DNA from: Oscillospiraceae bacterium
GTDB lineage: Bacteria > Bacillota > Clostridia > Oscillospirales > UBA929
Reading direction: 5' to 3'
Assembly (NCBI GenBank): GCA_031271325.1
Contig: JAISVY010000145.1
Location: forward strand, 1-13,418
DNA length: 13,418 nucleotides
This document shows positions 6,406 through 13,388 of this stretch, piece by piece (the stretch's first letter is position 1; each line of letters opens with the position of its first letter). Below the pieces are notes generated by a model. That model saw nothing but the letters and a program-made list of their open reading frames with translations, was not told the origin of the DNA and did not search any database. The translations under genes and the position numbers were made by a program.

Positions 6406-7488
6406 TTAACTGTCCAGCGGTTGTATGCGCTTCCAGCCGCCGAGCAGCAGGGCGACGGCGGCGAACGCCGCCAAGAACAGCATCGGCATACCAAACCCCT
6501 CGAAGGTGATCTCTTTCATGTTTTCCAGCCCGCGCGACAGCCAGAACCCCGGCGAGAACCACGCGGCCTTTTGCATGAATTCCGGCACCATATCCAGTGG
6601 CCAAAACAGCCCGCCGAGCATCGCGACGATCACCGACAGCATCGTCATCACGACAGACGCCGCTCCCAAGTCCCGCGCGATCGACATGATCGCGAGAATC
6701 GCGTTCACCGCGAACAGGTTATACAGCGAGAGCAGCAGGAAGATATGCAGCGGGTGGGGTACGGAACCGGCCTGCCATTGCACGATTACGACCATCAGCG
6801 CCGCCGTGACCTCCACGGCGAGGAACGCCGCGAGCGCGCTCTGCGCCATTGTCCGCCGCGGCGTGATCGGCAGAACGCCCAAACGGTCGGGCATACCCCG
6901 CACTTTGTCGTCGCTCAGCGCTTTTACAACGAAGTATGAAGTGAAGATCGCGACGAATCCGTACATCGAAAACCAGAACGAAATGCCTTCCCAGTTGTCG
7001 CCCGGAAGCTCGGTCAGCGCCACAGAAGCCGCCTCTTCCCACGCGGCGAGCGCCGCCGGGTCATCGGTGCCGAGCAGCGTCAGCGCGCGGGTGATGCTCT
7101 CGGCGTTCACGCCCGCAAGCGCCGACACCTCGGAAATTTTCAGCGAGTGACCCTCCAGCTTCGGCGGGTTCCCGGCCAGTATATCCCGCCCGTACCCCTC
7201 GCGGATCACCAGAATCCACGGAACTTCGGAGTCGGTCAATACGGCGGAAATGTCCGGCTCTGCCACTTCCCGTATATCATACCGCTTTTCCATCTGTTTG
7301 ACAAGGGTTTGCGATAAAACGGACTGATCCAAATCACAAACGCCGAACGAAAAAACGATGTCGTTGCCGGACGCGCCGTCACTTTCGAAGTTGATCAGCA
7401 GGATGAAAATCATGGGAAACAGAAGCAGAAACGCCCAGTTGACCGGCTGCCTGAAAATCCGCCGGAGCGCCGTATGGAATACCGTCAT
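6406..7488 (-). CDS. ABC-2 type exporter permease (second subunit)
   Basis: A 360-residue membrane protein of the ABC-2 permease superfamily. One N-terminal membrane segment (about 17-34, WAFLLLFPMIFILLINF) is followed by a large extracytoplasmic region (about 35-165). Five or so membrane segments follow in the C-terminal half, the usual 1 + 5 topology of drug or antibiotic exporters. ATG 7488 is chosen because it overlaps the stop of the upstream permease as ATGA; the longer open frame to 7839 lies inside that gene and is spurious. With the upstream permease and ATPase it would form a heterodimeric exporter, similar in layout to the LnrLMN (YfiLMN) linearmycin-resistance transporter. The substrate cannot be told from sequence. 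Confidence 0.88.
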   Translation of the reverse strand: MTVFHTALRRIFRQPVNWAFLLLFPMIFILLINFESDGASGNDIVFSFGVCDLDQSVLSQTLVKQMEKRYDIREVAEPDISAVLTDSEVPWILVIREGYGRDILAGNPPKLEGHSLKISEVSALAGVNAESITRALTLLGTDDPAALAAWEEAASVALTELPGDNWEGISFWFSMYGFVAIFTSYFVVKALSDDKVRGMPDRLGVLPITPRRTMAQSALAAFLAVEVTAALMVVIVQWQAGSVPHPLHIFLLLSLYNLFAVNAILAIMSIARDLGAASVVMTMLSVIVAMLGGLFWPLDMVPEFMQKAAWFSPGFWLSRGLENMKEITFEGFGMPMLFLAAFAAVALLLGGWKRIQPLDS

Positions 7489-8561
7489 GCGAGCCGCCTC
7501 CTTCCGAGTAAAAACGATGCAATATAGAAAACCAACCCCAGCCCGAACAGGATTGCCAGATATAAGCCCATCTTCGCCTCGTTGCCGCCGTAAATTGAAC
7601 CGAAGATCACCGTGTGCGCCATCGCGTTGGGTACGTATTGGAACACCGCGTCGGCGGCGCCGAAGCTCACCTTGGTGTAGCCGCCGGATACAAAGGTCAT
7701 GACCCAAAAGATTGCCTGAACCGTGCCGTTCACCGCGCCGGGGCTGCGGAACAGCAGCAGCAGGAAAATGCAGAACGCCTGTGAGAACAGCACGACCGCG
7801 AACAGCGTCAAAAGTACCAGCGGAATGCGTTCGCCCCAATACACGCCGTAGACCACGCCGGTAAACACAAAGGTAACCATCCCCTGCAGAAAGCTCGTCA
7901 CGGTGGAGGCTGCCAGCAGACCGCCGATCAGCACGGGCTTCGTAACCGGCGCTGTCTGCGCCCGGCTGCCGGTATCGCTCAGCATCCCTTTGTGAAACAG
8001 CTCTGTTCCGTTGGTGCCGGTGTAGAGCAGAATCATCACGAGCATTGTCACGGCATAGTAGTCGGTGGCGTTCGGTACGCGTTTGCCGAGCGGCATATCC
8101 TCCACGGAGAAGCCGGGGATGTCCCCGCCTTCCGGTCCCCGGATTGCGAAGGCCGCGCCGACGCGCTGATACGAATCAAAAACCGAGAGCGCAATCCGCG
8201 CGGAGAACCCGCTTCCGGGCGGTGAAAGCACCTCAAGGCTGCCGTCTTCCCGCTCGACGACGGCACAGACCACATCGCCCTTTTCAGAAAGCGCCGCCGC
8301 TTCCGCCCGGCTTGTATACGTCAGGTCGAAGAAGGGAGCGATGTCCGGGTTTTGCAGGAAGCTTCGGAACGCTCCGCCTTCTTCGGCGGCGACGGCGACC
8401 GGCACGGGGTCAAGCTCTATGTCGGCGGAGATGTAGCCGGACAGCGCCGAACCGAGTATAAATATGAGCATGATGGGGAACGCGATCAGGATCGCGACGC
8501 TGACCGGGCTTTTCCACAGGAACTTAAACCCCACCTTGAAGGTGGCGAAAAAGGCGTTCAT
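7485..8561 (-). CDS. ABC-2 type exporter permease (first subunit)
   Basis: A 358-residue membrane protein with the same plan as its neighbour. A first membrane segment lies at about 20-42 (SVAILIAFPIMLIFILGSAL), an extracytoplasmic region at about 43-165, and a block of membrane segments runs from ATDYYAVTMLVMILLY to the end, finishing with the basic tail LLGRRRLA. It starts at ATG 8561, overlapping the ATPase stop by 4 bp, and ends overlapping the next permease start by 4 bp. Two distinct permease genes indicate a heterodimeric transporter. Family assignment (ABC2_membrane_3 type) is from overall hydrophobic pattern and context; the specific substrate is unknown. Confidence 0.88.
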   Translation of the reverse strand: MNAFFATFKVGFKFLWKSPVSVAILIAFPIMLIFILGSALSGYISADIELDPVPVAVAAEEGGAFRSFLQNPDIAPFFDLTYTSRAEAAALSEKGDVVCAVVEREDGSLEVLSPPGSGFSARIALSVFDSYQRVGAAFAIRGPEGGDIPGFSVEDMPLGKRVPNATDYYAVTMLVMILLYTGTNGTELFHKGMLSDTGSRAQTAPVTKPVLIGGLLAASTVTSFLQGMVTFVFTGVVYGVYWGERIPLVLLTLFAVVLFSQAFCIFLLLLFRSPGAVNGTVQAIFWVMTFVSGGYTKVSFGAADAVFQYVPNAMAHTVIFGSIYGGNEAKMGLYLAILFGLGLVFYIASFLLGRRRLA

Positions 8562-9502
8562 TGACCCTCACCTCCGGTATCGCGCAGTTTCTTTCCTGTC
8601 AGCGCGAGGAATGCGTCCTCCAGCGTAGGGCGCTTTGCCGCGACGCTCAGGATGATATACGGCGCGGCGCACTCCAGGATCCGCGCGAGGTTCTGCGAAC
8701 CCGCCGCGCTGGTCACCGACAGCGAACGCCCGTCCGCCTCGCACCGCTGCACGCCCTGCACCTTCTTCACGCTCTCGCAAAGCCCCGGCGCGTTCTCCCG
8801 CACCTCCAGCGTCACCGACTCCTCAAAGATCGCGGCTTTTGTCAGGTCCTCCACCGTTCCGTCCGCGATCACGTGACCCGCGTCCATGATCAGCACCCGC
8901 GAGCAGACACGCTCTACCTCTTCCATATAGTGCGAGGTGTACAACACGGTCGTGCCCTGCTTGGTCATGCCCTCCACGAAGTCTAAAATATGGTTGCGCG
9001 ACTGCGGATCGATACCCACCGTCGGCTCGTCGAGGATCAGCAGTTCGGGCTTGTGGATGATGGCGCATCCGATGTTCAGCCGCCGTTTCATGCCGCCGGA
9101 AAACTTTTTCGGCGCTTTGCCCGCAACGTCGGACAACCCCAGCACCTCCAGAACCTCATCGACGCGTTTTTTCAGCTCCGCGCCGCGAATGCCGTAGAGC
9201 CGCCCGAAATAGTTCAGGTTATCCCGCGCCGAGAGAGCTTCGTACAGCGCCAGATCCTGCGGCACGACGCCGATCCGCCGTTTGACCGCGAGCGCCGCGC
9301 CGCGCATCTCCGCGCCGAACAGCCGCGTATTGCCCGCGTCGGCACCGGTCAGCCCGGTCAGCACCCGTATGGCGGTGGTCTTGCCCGCGCCGTTCGGTCC
9401 CAACAGCCCCAGCGTCTCGCCGGGCTGGATGGTCAGGTTCATGTGGTCGAGCGCCGTGTGCGCCTTGTAACGCTTTACGATGTTTTCCATAACGGCTACC
9501 AT
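8558..9502 (-). CDS. ABC exporter ATP-binding protein
   Basis: A 314-residue nucleotide-binding subunit that powers the two permeases encoded next. Walker A is GPNGAGKT (35-42), the Q-loop glutamine is in VPQDLALYE (80-88), and the signature FSGGM is at 134-138. Walker B with the catalytic glutamate is LLILDEP (154-160, E159), and the switch histidine is H191 in TSHYMEE. An extra C-terminal domain of about 90 residues is normal for drug-type DrrA/LnrL-like ATPases. ATG 9502 has a strong ribosome site, AAGGAGG, 8 nt upstream. The gene begins after the comF terminator, so it probably has its own promoter (see the palindrome and -10 entries). The closest known arrangement by layout is LnrL of the linearmycin-resistance module; that identity is inferred. 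Confidence 0.95.
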   Translation of the reverse strand: MVAVMENIVKRYKAHTALDHMNLTIQPGETLGLLGPNGAGKTTAIRVLTGLTGADAGNTRLFGAEMRGAALAVKRRIGVVPQDLALYEALSARDNLNYFGRLYGIRGAELKKRVDEVLEVLGLSDVAGKAPKKFSGGMKRRLNIGCAIIHKPELLILDEPTVGIDPQSRNHILDFVEGMTKQGTTVLYTSHYMEEVERVCSRVLIMDAGHVIADGTVEDLTKAAIFEESVTLEVRENAPGLCESVKKVQGVQRCEADGRSLSVTSAAGSQNLARILECAAPYIILSVAAKRPTLEDAFLALTGKKLRDTGGEGQ

Positions 9503-9522
9503 AATGTGTTCCTCCTTGATTT

Positions 9523-9552
9523 TCCCGCGGGGGGCAAAAGCAGCGCCCCGCT
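9523..9552. other. GC-rich hairpin in the ABC operon leader
   Basis: On the - strand GCGGGG (9546-9551) can pair with CCCCGC (9525-9530) around a loop that includes CTTTTG. It ends a few bases before the AAGGAGG ribosome site of the ATPase gene. No U run follows it, so it is not a standard terminator; it may affect translation or be incidental. Confidence 0.35.
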
Positions 9553-9579
9553 TCCGTTTGCTGACTGTCTGATGGGATT

Positions 9580-9588
9580 AGCATAACA
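9580..9588 (-). promoter_or_regulatory. Possible extended -10 element for the ABC exporter operon
   Basis: On the - strand TGTTATGCT occurs here, a TGn-extended -10 with hexamer TATGCT (four of six matches to TATAAT). No good -35 lies 16-18 bp upstream, where the comF terminator stem sits. That suits an activator-dependent promoter, with the 9631-9644 palindrome centred roughly 65 bp before the predicted start. Speculative. Confidence 0.3.
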
Positions 9589-9590
9589 TC

Positions 9591-9619
9591 AAAACCCCGC
9601 GGCGAACAGTGCCGCGGGG
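9591..9619 (-). terminator. Intrinsic terminator of comF
   Basis: A perfect 9-bp GC-rich stem, 9595-9603 with 9611-9619, loops over seven bases and is followed on the - strand by TTTT (9594-9591). It lies about 50 bp past the comF stop and separates the recD2-comF transcript from the ABC exporter operon. Confidence 0.85.
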
Positions 9620-9630
9620 CATCATTTGAT

Positions 9631-9644
9631 ATGACATTTGTCAT
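9631..9644. promoter_or_regulatory. Perfect palindrome ATGACATTTGTCAT, candidate operator
   Basis: Six-base inverted arms ATGACA/TGTCAT surround TT. The site lies in the gap between comF and the ABC ATPase gene, about 130 bp before the ATPase start. A two-fold symmetric site of this size is what a dimeric NarL/LuxR-family response regulator would bind, and such regulators work with HisKA_3 kinases like the one ending this gene cluster. The symmetry is seen; the binding protein is inferred. Confidence 0.4.
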
Positions 9645-9671
9645 GTTCTGACTTTTCTTTTGCTTCCGTTC

Positions 9672-10274
9672 TCACCGCCGCGCGGCGACGGCACAGCAGA
9701 CCACGCTTGCCGCGCCCGCGCCGAGCAGAAGGCGTTTGCATTCGTCCAGCGTCGCGCCGGTGGTGTGGATGTCGTCTATCAGCAGGATGCGCCTGCCCGC
9801 AATAACGGCGTCCGCGCGAACGCCGAACGCGCCCCGCACGTTTGCCCGCCGCGCTTCGCTGTCCGGCATCTTTGTCTGGGAGCGGGTGTGGCGGATTTTC
9901 CGCAGCGTACGTTCAAGCGGCAGGCATAAACGCTTCCCGACGCTTTGCGCGAGCTTCCGCGCCTGGTCGTAGCCGCGCGTCCAGCGACGGGCAAAGCTGC
10001 ACGGAACCCACGTTATGATGTCGGCTTCCGCGCCCGCGCTCCGAACGGCGGCCGCCATCAGTTCCCCGAATATTTCCGCGCCGCCCCAAACGCCCCGGAA
10101 CTTATAGCGGTGCAGCGCAGACCGCACCGCGCCACGATACAGCAGCGGCGCGGCAACGATGCCGTCGTAGGGCTTAATCCGCCACGGCAATTCGTCCCGG
10201 CACGTTTCGCACAGCCCGTCCGGGTGCGGGCGGCGGCAAAACGCGCAGCGTTTGGGAAGAAGGAGGTTTAGCAT
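9672..10274 (-). CDS. comF: ComF family protein (phosphoribosyltransferase fold, ComFC-like)
   Basis: A 200-residue protein. An N-terminal zinc-binding CxxC...CxxC (C10, C13, C22, C25) precedes a type I phosphoribosyltransferase fold. YRGAVRSALHRYKFRG (46-61) and the PRPP-binding loop ILLIDDIHTTGAT (163-175) are the family signatures. The length is close to the family norm. ComF proteins support DNA uptake in naturally transformable bacteria but are also widespread in species not known to be competent, so a role in DNA metabolism is the safer statement. Its ATG 10274 overlaps the end of recD2 by 7 bp, so the two are translated from one transcript; an intrinsic terminator follows 53 bp after the stop. 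Confidence 0.93.
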   Translation of the reverse strand: MLNLLLPKRCAFCRRPHPDGLCETCRDELPWRIKPYDGIVAAPLLYRGAVRSALHRYKFRGVWGGAEIFGELMAAAVRSAGAEADIITWVPCSFARRWTRGYDQARKLAQSVGKRLCLPLERTLRKIRHTRSQTKMPDSEARRANVRGAFGVRADAVIAGRRILLIDDIHTTGATLDECKRLLLGAGAASVVCCAVAARR

Positions 10275-12442
10275 TGGAGCATCTTCTTCAGCCCCGTGTA
10301 ACGGCGGAGGCGTTTGTCGTTGCGCACCATCGCCTCGATAATCTCGTCCTGCCCCACGATGATCAGGTAATCGCGGGCGCGGGTGATCGCGGTATACAGC
10401 ACCCGCCGCGTCATCAGCTTCTGCGGTCCCGGCATCACGGCCAGCACGACGGCGCGGTACTCGCTTCCCTGCGCCTTGTGTACCGTCAGCGCGTACGCCG
10501 GCTCCAGCTCGCCGAGACTGTCGAACGGATACTCCACGATGCGGTCGTCAAAATTCACGGTGACCAGCGACGCTTTGAGGTCGATCTCGGCGACCGTGCC
10601 GATCTCGCCGTTAAAAACGCCCATCCCGGCGTTCGCCTCCTGCCGCCACGCGAGGTCGTAGTTGTTGCGGATCTGCATGACCCGGTCGCCCTCGCGGTAG
10701 AGGAACTCGCCGAACCGTTTTTCCAGCTTGTGCGGCGCTTCCGGGTTCAGCGCCTCCTGAAGGGCTTTGTTCAGGCTGACGGTACCGCACGGACCGCGGC
10801 GGGTCGGCGTGAGCACCTGTATCTGCGACGGCTCGATGCCAAGGTTGCCCGGCAGCCGTTCCGCGCAAAGCTCTTGGATCGTCCCGACCGCGGAAATCAT
10901 GTCTCGGCGGCGCAGGAAGAACAGGTCGCGCTGATGGTCGTTTTTCAGCGAGGGCGTTTCACCCCGGTTGACGCTGTGCGCGCCGGTGATGATACGGCTC
11001 TCGGCCGCCTGACGGAAGATTTCGGTCAGGCGCACGGACGGAGCCGTTTCCAGAATGTCCTCCAGCACCGAGCCGGGACCAACCGCCGGAAGCTGGTCGG
11101 GATCGCCGACCAAGATCAGGCGCGCGTCGTCCGAGACGGCGCGGGAGATGCTGTCCATCAAAAGGATGTCCACCATCGAGACTTCGTCCAGCACCACCAC
11201 GTCGGCTTGCAGCGGGTTTTCCTCATCCCGCAGAAAACGCAGAATGCCCAGCGACGGATCGTACCCGAACTCCAGCAGGCGGTGGATGGTGGAGGCGTCG
11301 CGATCGCACAGCTCGCTCATCCGCTTCGCGGCGCGCCCGGTCGGCGCGGCGAGCAGCGCCTTCAGCCCCATCCAGTCAAAGAGCCGCAGCAAACCGCGCA
11401 GGATCGTCGTCTTGCCGGTTCCGGGACCGCCGGTCAGCACCAGCAAGCCGCTGCCAGCCGCGCGGGTTATCGCCTCCCGCTGCGTTTCGGCGTACTCGAT
11501 GCCGAGTTCCTCTTCGATCCGTCCCAACAGGGTATCCAGATCGCGCGGCAGGGGGTGCGACCTGCCCGAACGCTCCCGGACAAACGCCGCGACCTGGCTC
11601 TCTGCGTTGTACAGGCGGGTCAGGTACACCGCGCCGTCGTCGCAGGCGACAACCTTGTTGTCGCAAAACAAGTCCTGCAGCGCTTCCTCCAGTTCGTCCT
11701 CCCCCTGTCCCAGCAGTCCGGCGGCGGCGGGAATCAACTTTTCCCTCGGGAGGTATACATGCCCCTGATCGAGGTTGAAGATCAGCTCATACAGCAACCC
11801 GGCTTTCAGGCGGCGTTCGTCGCCATCCTCCACGCCGAGCGCCGCCGCCAGCTTGTCCGCCTGCTCAAAAGGCGCGTCAAACGGCTCGTAGAGCAATATG
11901 TACGGGTCTTCGCGCAGCCGGTCTGCCGCGCCCGCGCCGTACCGTTTGGTCAGCTCCAGCGCGTAGGAGGGCGTCAGTTCGTGACGCACCAGCGTCTCCA
12001 TCAGGCGGCGCAGGGTCGTCTGTTTCGCGTACAGCGCTCCGATTGATTGCGCGCGCTTGGGCGTGATGCCGCGCACCGTGCTCAGCCGTTCCGGCTCACG
12101 CTCCAGTACGTCCAGCGTCCGGTCGCCGAATGTCTCCACCAGCAGACGCGCGGTGGCGCGTCCCACACCCTGCACGATACCCGACGCAAGATATTCCAAA
12201 ATCGCGTCCGACCCCGCCGGCAGCAGGCGTTCGGCGGAGCGGACGCTGAATTGCTCCCCGTGGGCGGGGTGCTGTGACCACTGACCTTTCGCGTGAATCG
12301 TCTCACCCGGCGCGGGCGCGGGGATATGCCCGACGGCGGTGTGCAGCGAACCGTCCGCGCACGCGACGCGCAGCACCGCCCAGCCGGTTTCATCGTTGCT
12401 GTAGACGACCGACTGAATCAAGCCCTCCAGATTCTCGTCCAT
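10268..12442 (-). CDS. recD2: RecD2-type ATP-dependent 5'-3' DNA helicase
   Basis: A 724-residue SF1B helicase of the RecD2/YrrC family, which acts in DNA repair and replication-fork maintenance outside RecBCD. An N-terminal OB-like region (about 1-75) and helix-hairpin-helix segments (about 85-106, GIVQGVGRATARLLVETFG) precede the motor. Walker A is GGPGTGKT (338-345) and motif Ia is APTGRAAKRM (366-375). Walker B is DEVSMVD (419-425) and motif III is GDPDQLPAVGPGS (446-458). Motif IV is LTEIFRQA (472-479), motif V is TVHKAQGSEY (653-662) and motif VI is YTAITRAR (683-690). All motor motifs look intact, and length is close to the Deinococcus homologue. AAAGGAG lies 9 nt before ATG 12442. It overlaps comF downstream, suggesting a small DNA-metabolism operon. 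Confidence 0.96.
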   Translation of the reverse strand: MDENLEGLIQSVVYSNDETGWAVLRVACADGSLHTAVGHIPAPAPGETIHAKGQWSQHPAHGEQFSVRSAERLLPAGSDAILEYLASGIVQGVGRATARLLVETFGDRTLDVLEREPERLSTVRGITPKRAQSIGALYAKQTTLRRLMETLVRHELTPSYALELTKRYGAGAADRLREDPYILLYEPFDAPFEQADKLAAALGVEDGDERRLKAGLLYELIFNLDQGHVYLPREKLIPAAAGLLGQGEDELEEALQDLFCDNKVVACDDGAVYLTRLYNAESQVAAFVRERSGRSHPLPRDLDTLLGRIEEELGIEYAETQREAITRAAGSGLLVLTGGPGTGKTTILRGLLRLFDWMGLKALLAAPTGRAAKRMSELCDRDASTIHRLLEFGYDPSLGILRFLRDEENPLQADVVVLDEVSMVDILLMDSISRAVSDDARLILVGDPDQLPAVGPGSVLEDILETAPSVRLTEIFRQAAESRIITGAHSVNRGETPSLKNDHQRDLFFLRRRDMISAVGTIQELCAERLPGNLGIEPSQIQVLTPTRRGPCGTVSLNKALQEALNPEAPHKLEKRFGEFLYREGDRVMQIRNNYDLAWRQEANAGMGVFNGEIGTVAEIDLKASLVTVNFDDRIVEYPFDSLGELEPAYALTVHKAQGSEYRAVVLAVMPGPQKLMTRRVLYTAITRARDYLIIVGQDEIIEAMVRNDKRLRRYTGLKKMLQC

Positions 12443-12587
12443 CGGGAATTGCTCCTTTGTATACCGATCTCACCCAATCGGGAACCTCCGTCATGAGCGG
12501 GAAACCCATCCGGCGGCCCAACACCGCCCAGATTGCCATAACCAAGCCATACGCGCATAAAACGGCGCAAATACACGTATACAACAC
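12390..12587 (-). CDS. Possible small membrane peptide overlapping the recD2 start
   Basis: An open frame of 65 codons begins at GTG 12587, preceded by GGGGGTG six bases upstream, one mismatch from an ideal ribosome site. The first 24 residues are strongly hydrophobic (VLYTCICAVLCAYGLVMAIWAVLG) and could form one membrane helix; the rest is polar and basic. Another GTG start at 12596 adds three residues. It lies about 75 bp after the Sm_multidrug_ex stop and overlaps recD2 by 53 bp out of frame. No family was recognised. The long overlap with recD2 argues against it; the membrane helix and position argue for it. It could also be the remains of a longer gene. Confidence 0.3.
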   Translation of the reverse strand: MLYTCICAVLCAYGLVMAIWAVLGRRMGFPLMTEVPDWVRSVYKGAIPDGRESGGLDSVGRLQQR

Positions 12588-12661
12588 GCGAAACACCCCC
12601 GATACCGTATCCTATGCCACGGCGCGGAGATTGGTGACAATGGGGATGTTCGCCGGCGGCT

Positions 12662-13165
12662 CTATCCTCCTAAGCCAAACAACCCGTAGGATACTGCGCC
12701 GACGATAAGCCCCGCGCCGATGACGCCCAGCAGAATCGACGGAAACGCCGTGCGCATCCGCAGGTTCATCATTGCGGCGATCAGCGCGCCAGTCCACGCG
12801 CCGGTGCCGGGCAGCGGGATCGCGACGAAGATCATCAACCCGAAAAACTGATATTTCCGCACCGTGTCTATCTTTTTTTCGGCGCGCGTCTCCAACCGGT
12901 CGGCCAGCTTGCCGAACGGCGTGTGCTTCCGCAGCCACGCGAAAAAGCGCCGCCCGAAGATGATAATAAACGGTACGGGCAGCATGTTGCCCAAGACCGC
13001 CGCAGGCAGCGCGGCAAACCACGGCAGCTCCGCAACCCGCGCCACCGGGATTGCGCCGCGCAGCTCTATCACGGGGACAATCGAAATCAGAAAGGTCATC
13101 ATTGCCTTATAGAGATTGTCCAGCCCCTGCAGATATTCGGTCAGGCTGCTTAAAAACTCAGTCAA
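12662..13165 (-). CDS. Sm_multidrug_ex family (COG2426-like) membrane protein
   Basis: A 167-residue integral membrane protein. The family motifs IELRGAIPVA (33-42), LGNMLPVPFI (58-67) and PLPGTGAWTGALIAA (117-131) are all present, with about four to five hydrophobic segments and a basic cytoplasmic stretch (about 72-104). The family is annotated as putative small multidrug export protein, but transport has not been firmly shown, so function is open. The start is TTG 13165, supported by GAGGAGG (complement of 13176-13182) with a 10-nt gap; the next in-frame ATG (residue 22) would cut into the protein and lacks such a site. It is the first gene of the - strand series and lies downstream of the heptamer-repeat region. 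Confidence 0.88.
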   Translation of the reverse strand: MTEFLSSLTEYLQGLDNLYKAMMTFLISIVPVIELRGAIPVARVAELPWFAALPAAVLGNMLPVPFIIIFGRRFFAWLRKHTPFGKLADRLETRAEKKIDTVRKYQFFGLMIFVAIPLPGTGAWTGALIAAMMNLRMRTAFPSILLGVIGAGLIVGAVSYGLFGLGG

Positions 13166-13189
13166 ACGCCGGCTGCCTCCTCGGTTGGT

Positions 13190-13214
13190 GTGTCACTCTA
13201 AAAACCTCCCGCTC
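13190..13214. repeat. 25-nt dispersed motif, copy 2
   Basis: Same orientation and 24 of 25 bases identical to 2308-2332. Here it lies about 25 bp before the TTG start of the Sm_multidrug_ex gene, in its presumed 5' leader, and directly adjoins the heptamer-repeat element. On the - strand it reads as a GC-rich stretch followed by TTTTTAGAG. Confidence 0.65.
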
Positions 13215-13219
13215 TTTAA

Positions 13220-13254
13220 CAGTGAACAACGAACAGATAACAGATAACAATTAA
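13220..13254. repeat. Heptamer array A (five units)
   Basis: Five uninterrupted 7-base units occur on the + strand: CAGTGAA, CAACGAA, CAGATAA, CAGATAA, CAATTAA. They share the pattern CARNNAA. Together with array B (13354-13388) they bracket a 99-bp core. Confidence 0.75.
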
Positions 13255-13263
13255 GACGTGTAG

Positions 13264-13340
13264 GGCGTGACGATCCCGGCACGCCGCCGTAACCCCACGT
13301 AGCCCCCTTCGGTTCGAAGGGGGTGGCGGCGAATGCCGCC
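13264..13340. repeat. Hairpin-rich core between the heptamer arrays
   Basis: Three stem-loops lie in series. GGCGTG (13264-13269) pairs with CACGCC (13280-13285). CCCCCTTCG (13303-13311) pairs perfectly with CGAAGGGGG (13315-13323) around GTT. GGCGGC (13325-13330) pairs with GCCGCC (13335-13340) around GAAT. No gene is apparent. The layout looks like a REP/BIME-like intergenic element. Confidence 0.65.
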
Positions 13341-13353
13341 GGGGGATGTGAAG

Positions 13354-13388
13354 CAATTGACAATTGACAGTTAACAATTAACAATTAA
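13354..13388. repeat. Heptamer array B (five units)
   Basis: Five uninterrupted 7-base units occur on the + strand: CAATTGA, CAATTGA, CAGTTAA, CAATTAA, CAATTAA. They have the same CARNNA(A) pattern, count and strand as array A and share its final unit CAATTAA. Nothing further is recognised in the last 30 bases of the window. Confidence 0.75.

Noticed and set aside
5494..6939. 481-codon open frame on the + strand
   Set aside because: It runs antisense across the kinase gene, the repeat spacer and half of permease 2. The product has low-complexity basic composition, and crossing gene borders marks it as a shadow.
10274..12046. 590-codon open frame on the + strand opposite recD2
   Set aside because: It is antisense to an intact helicase with all motor motifs; long shadow frames are expected in GC-rich coding DNA. 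Its product is arginine/glutamine-rich and matches no family I recognise.
13220..13388. CRISPR array
   Set aside because: Units are 7 bases and directly abutting with no spacers; there are no cas genes nearby.
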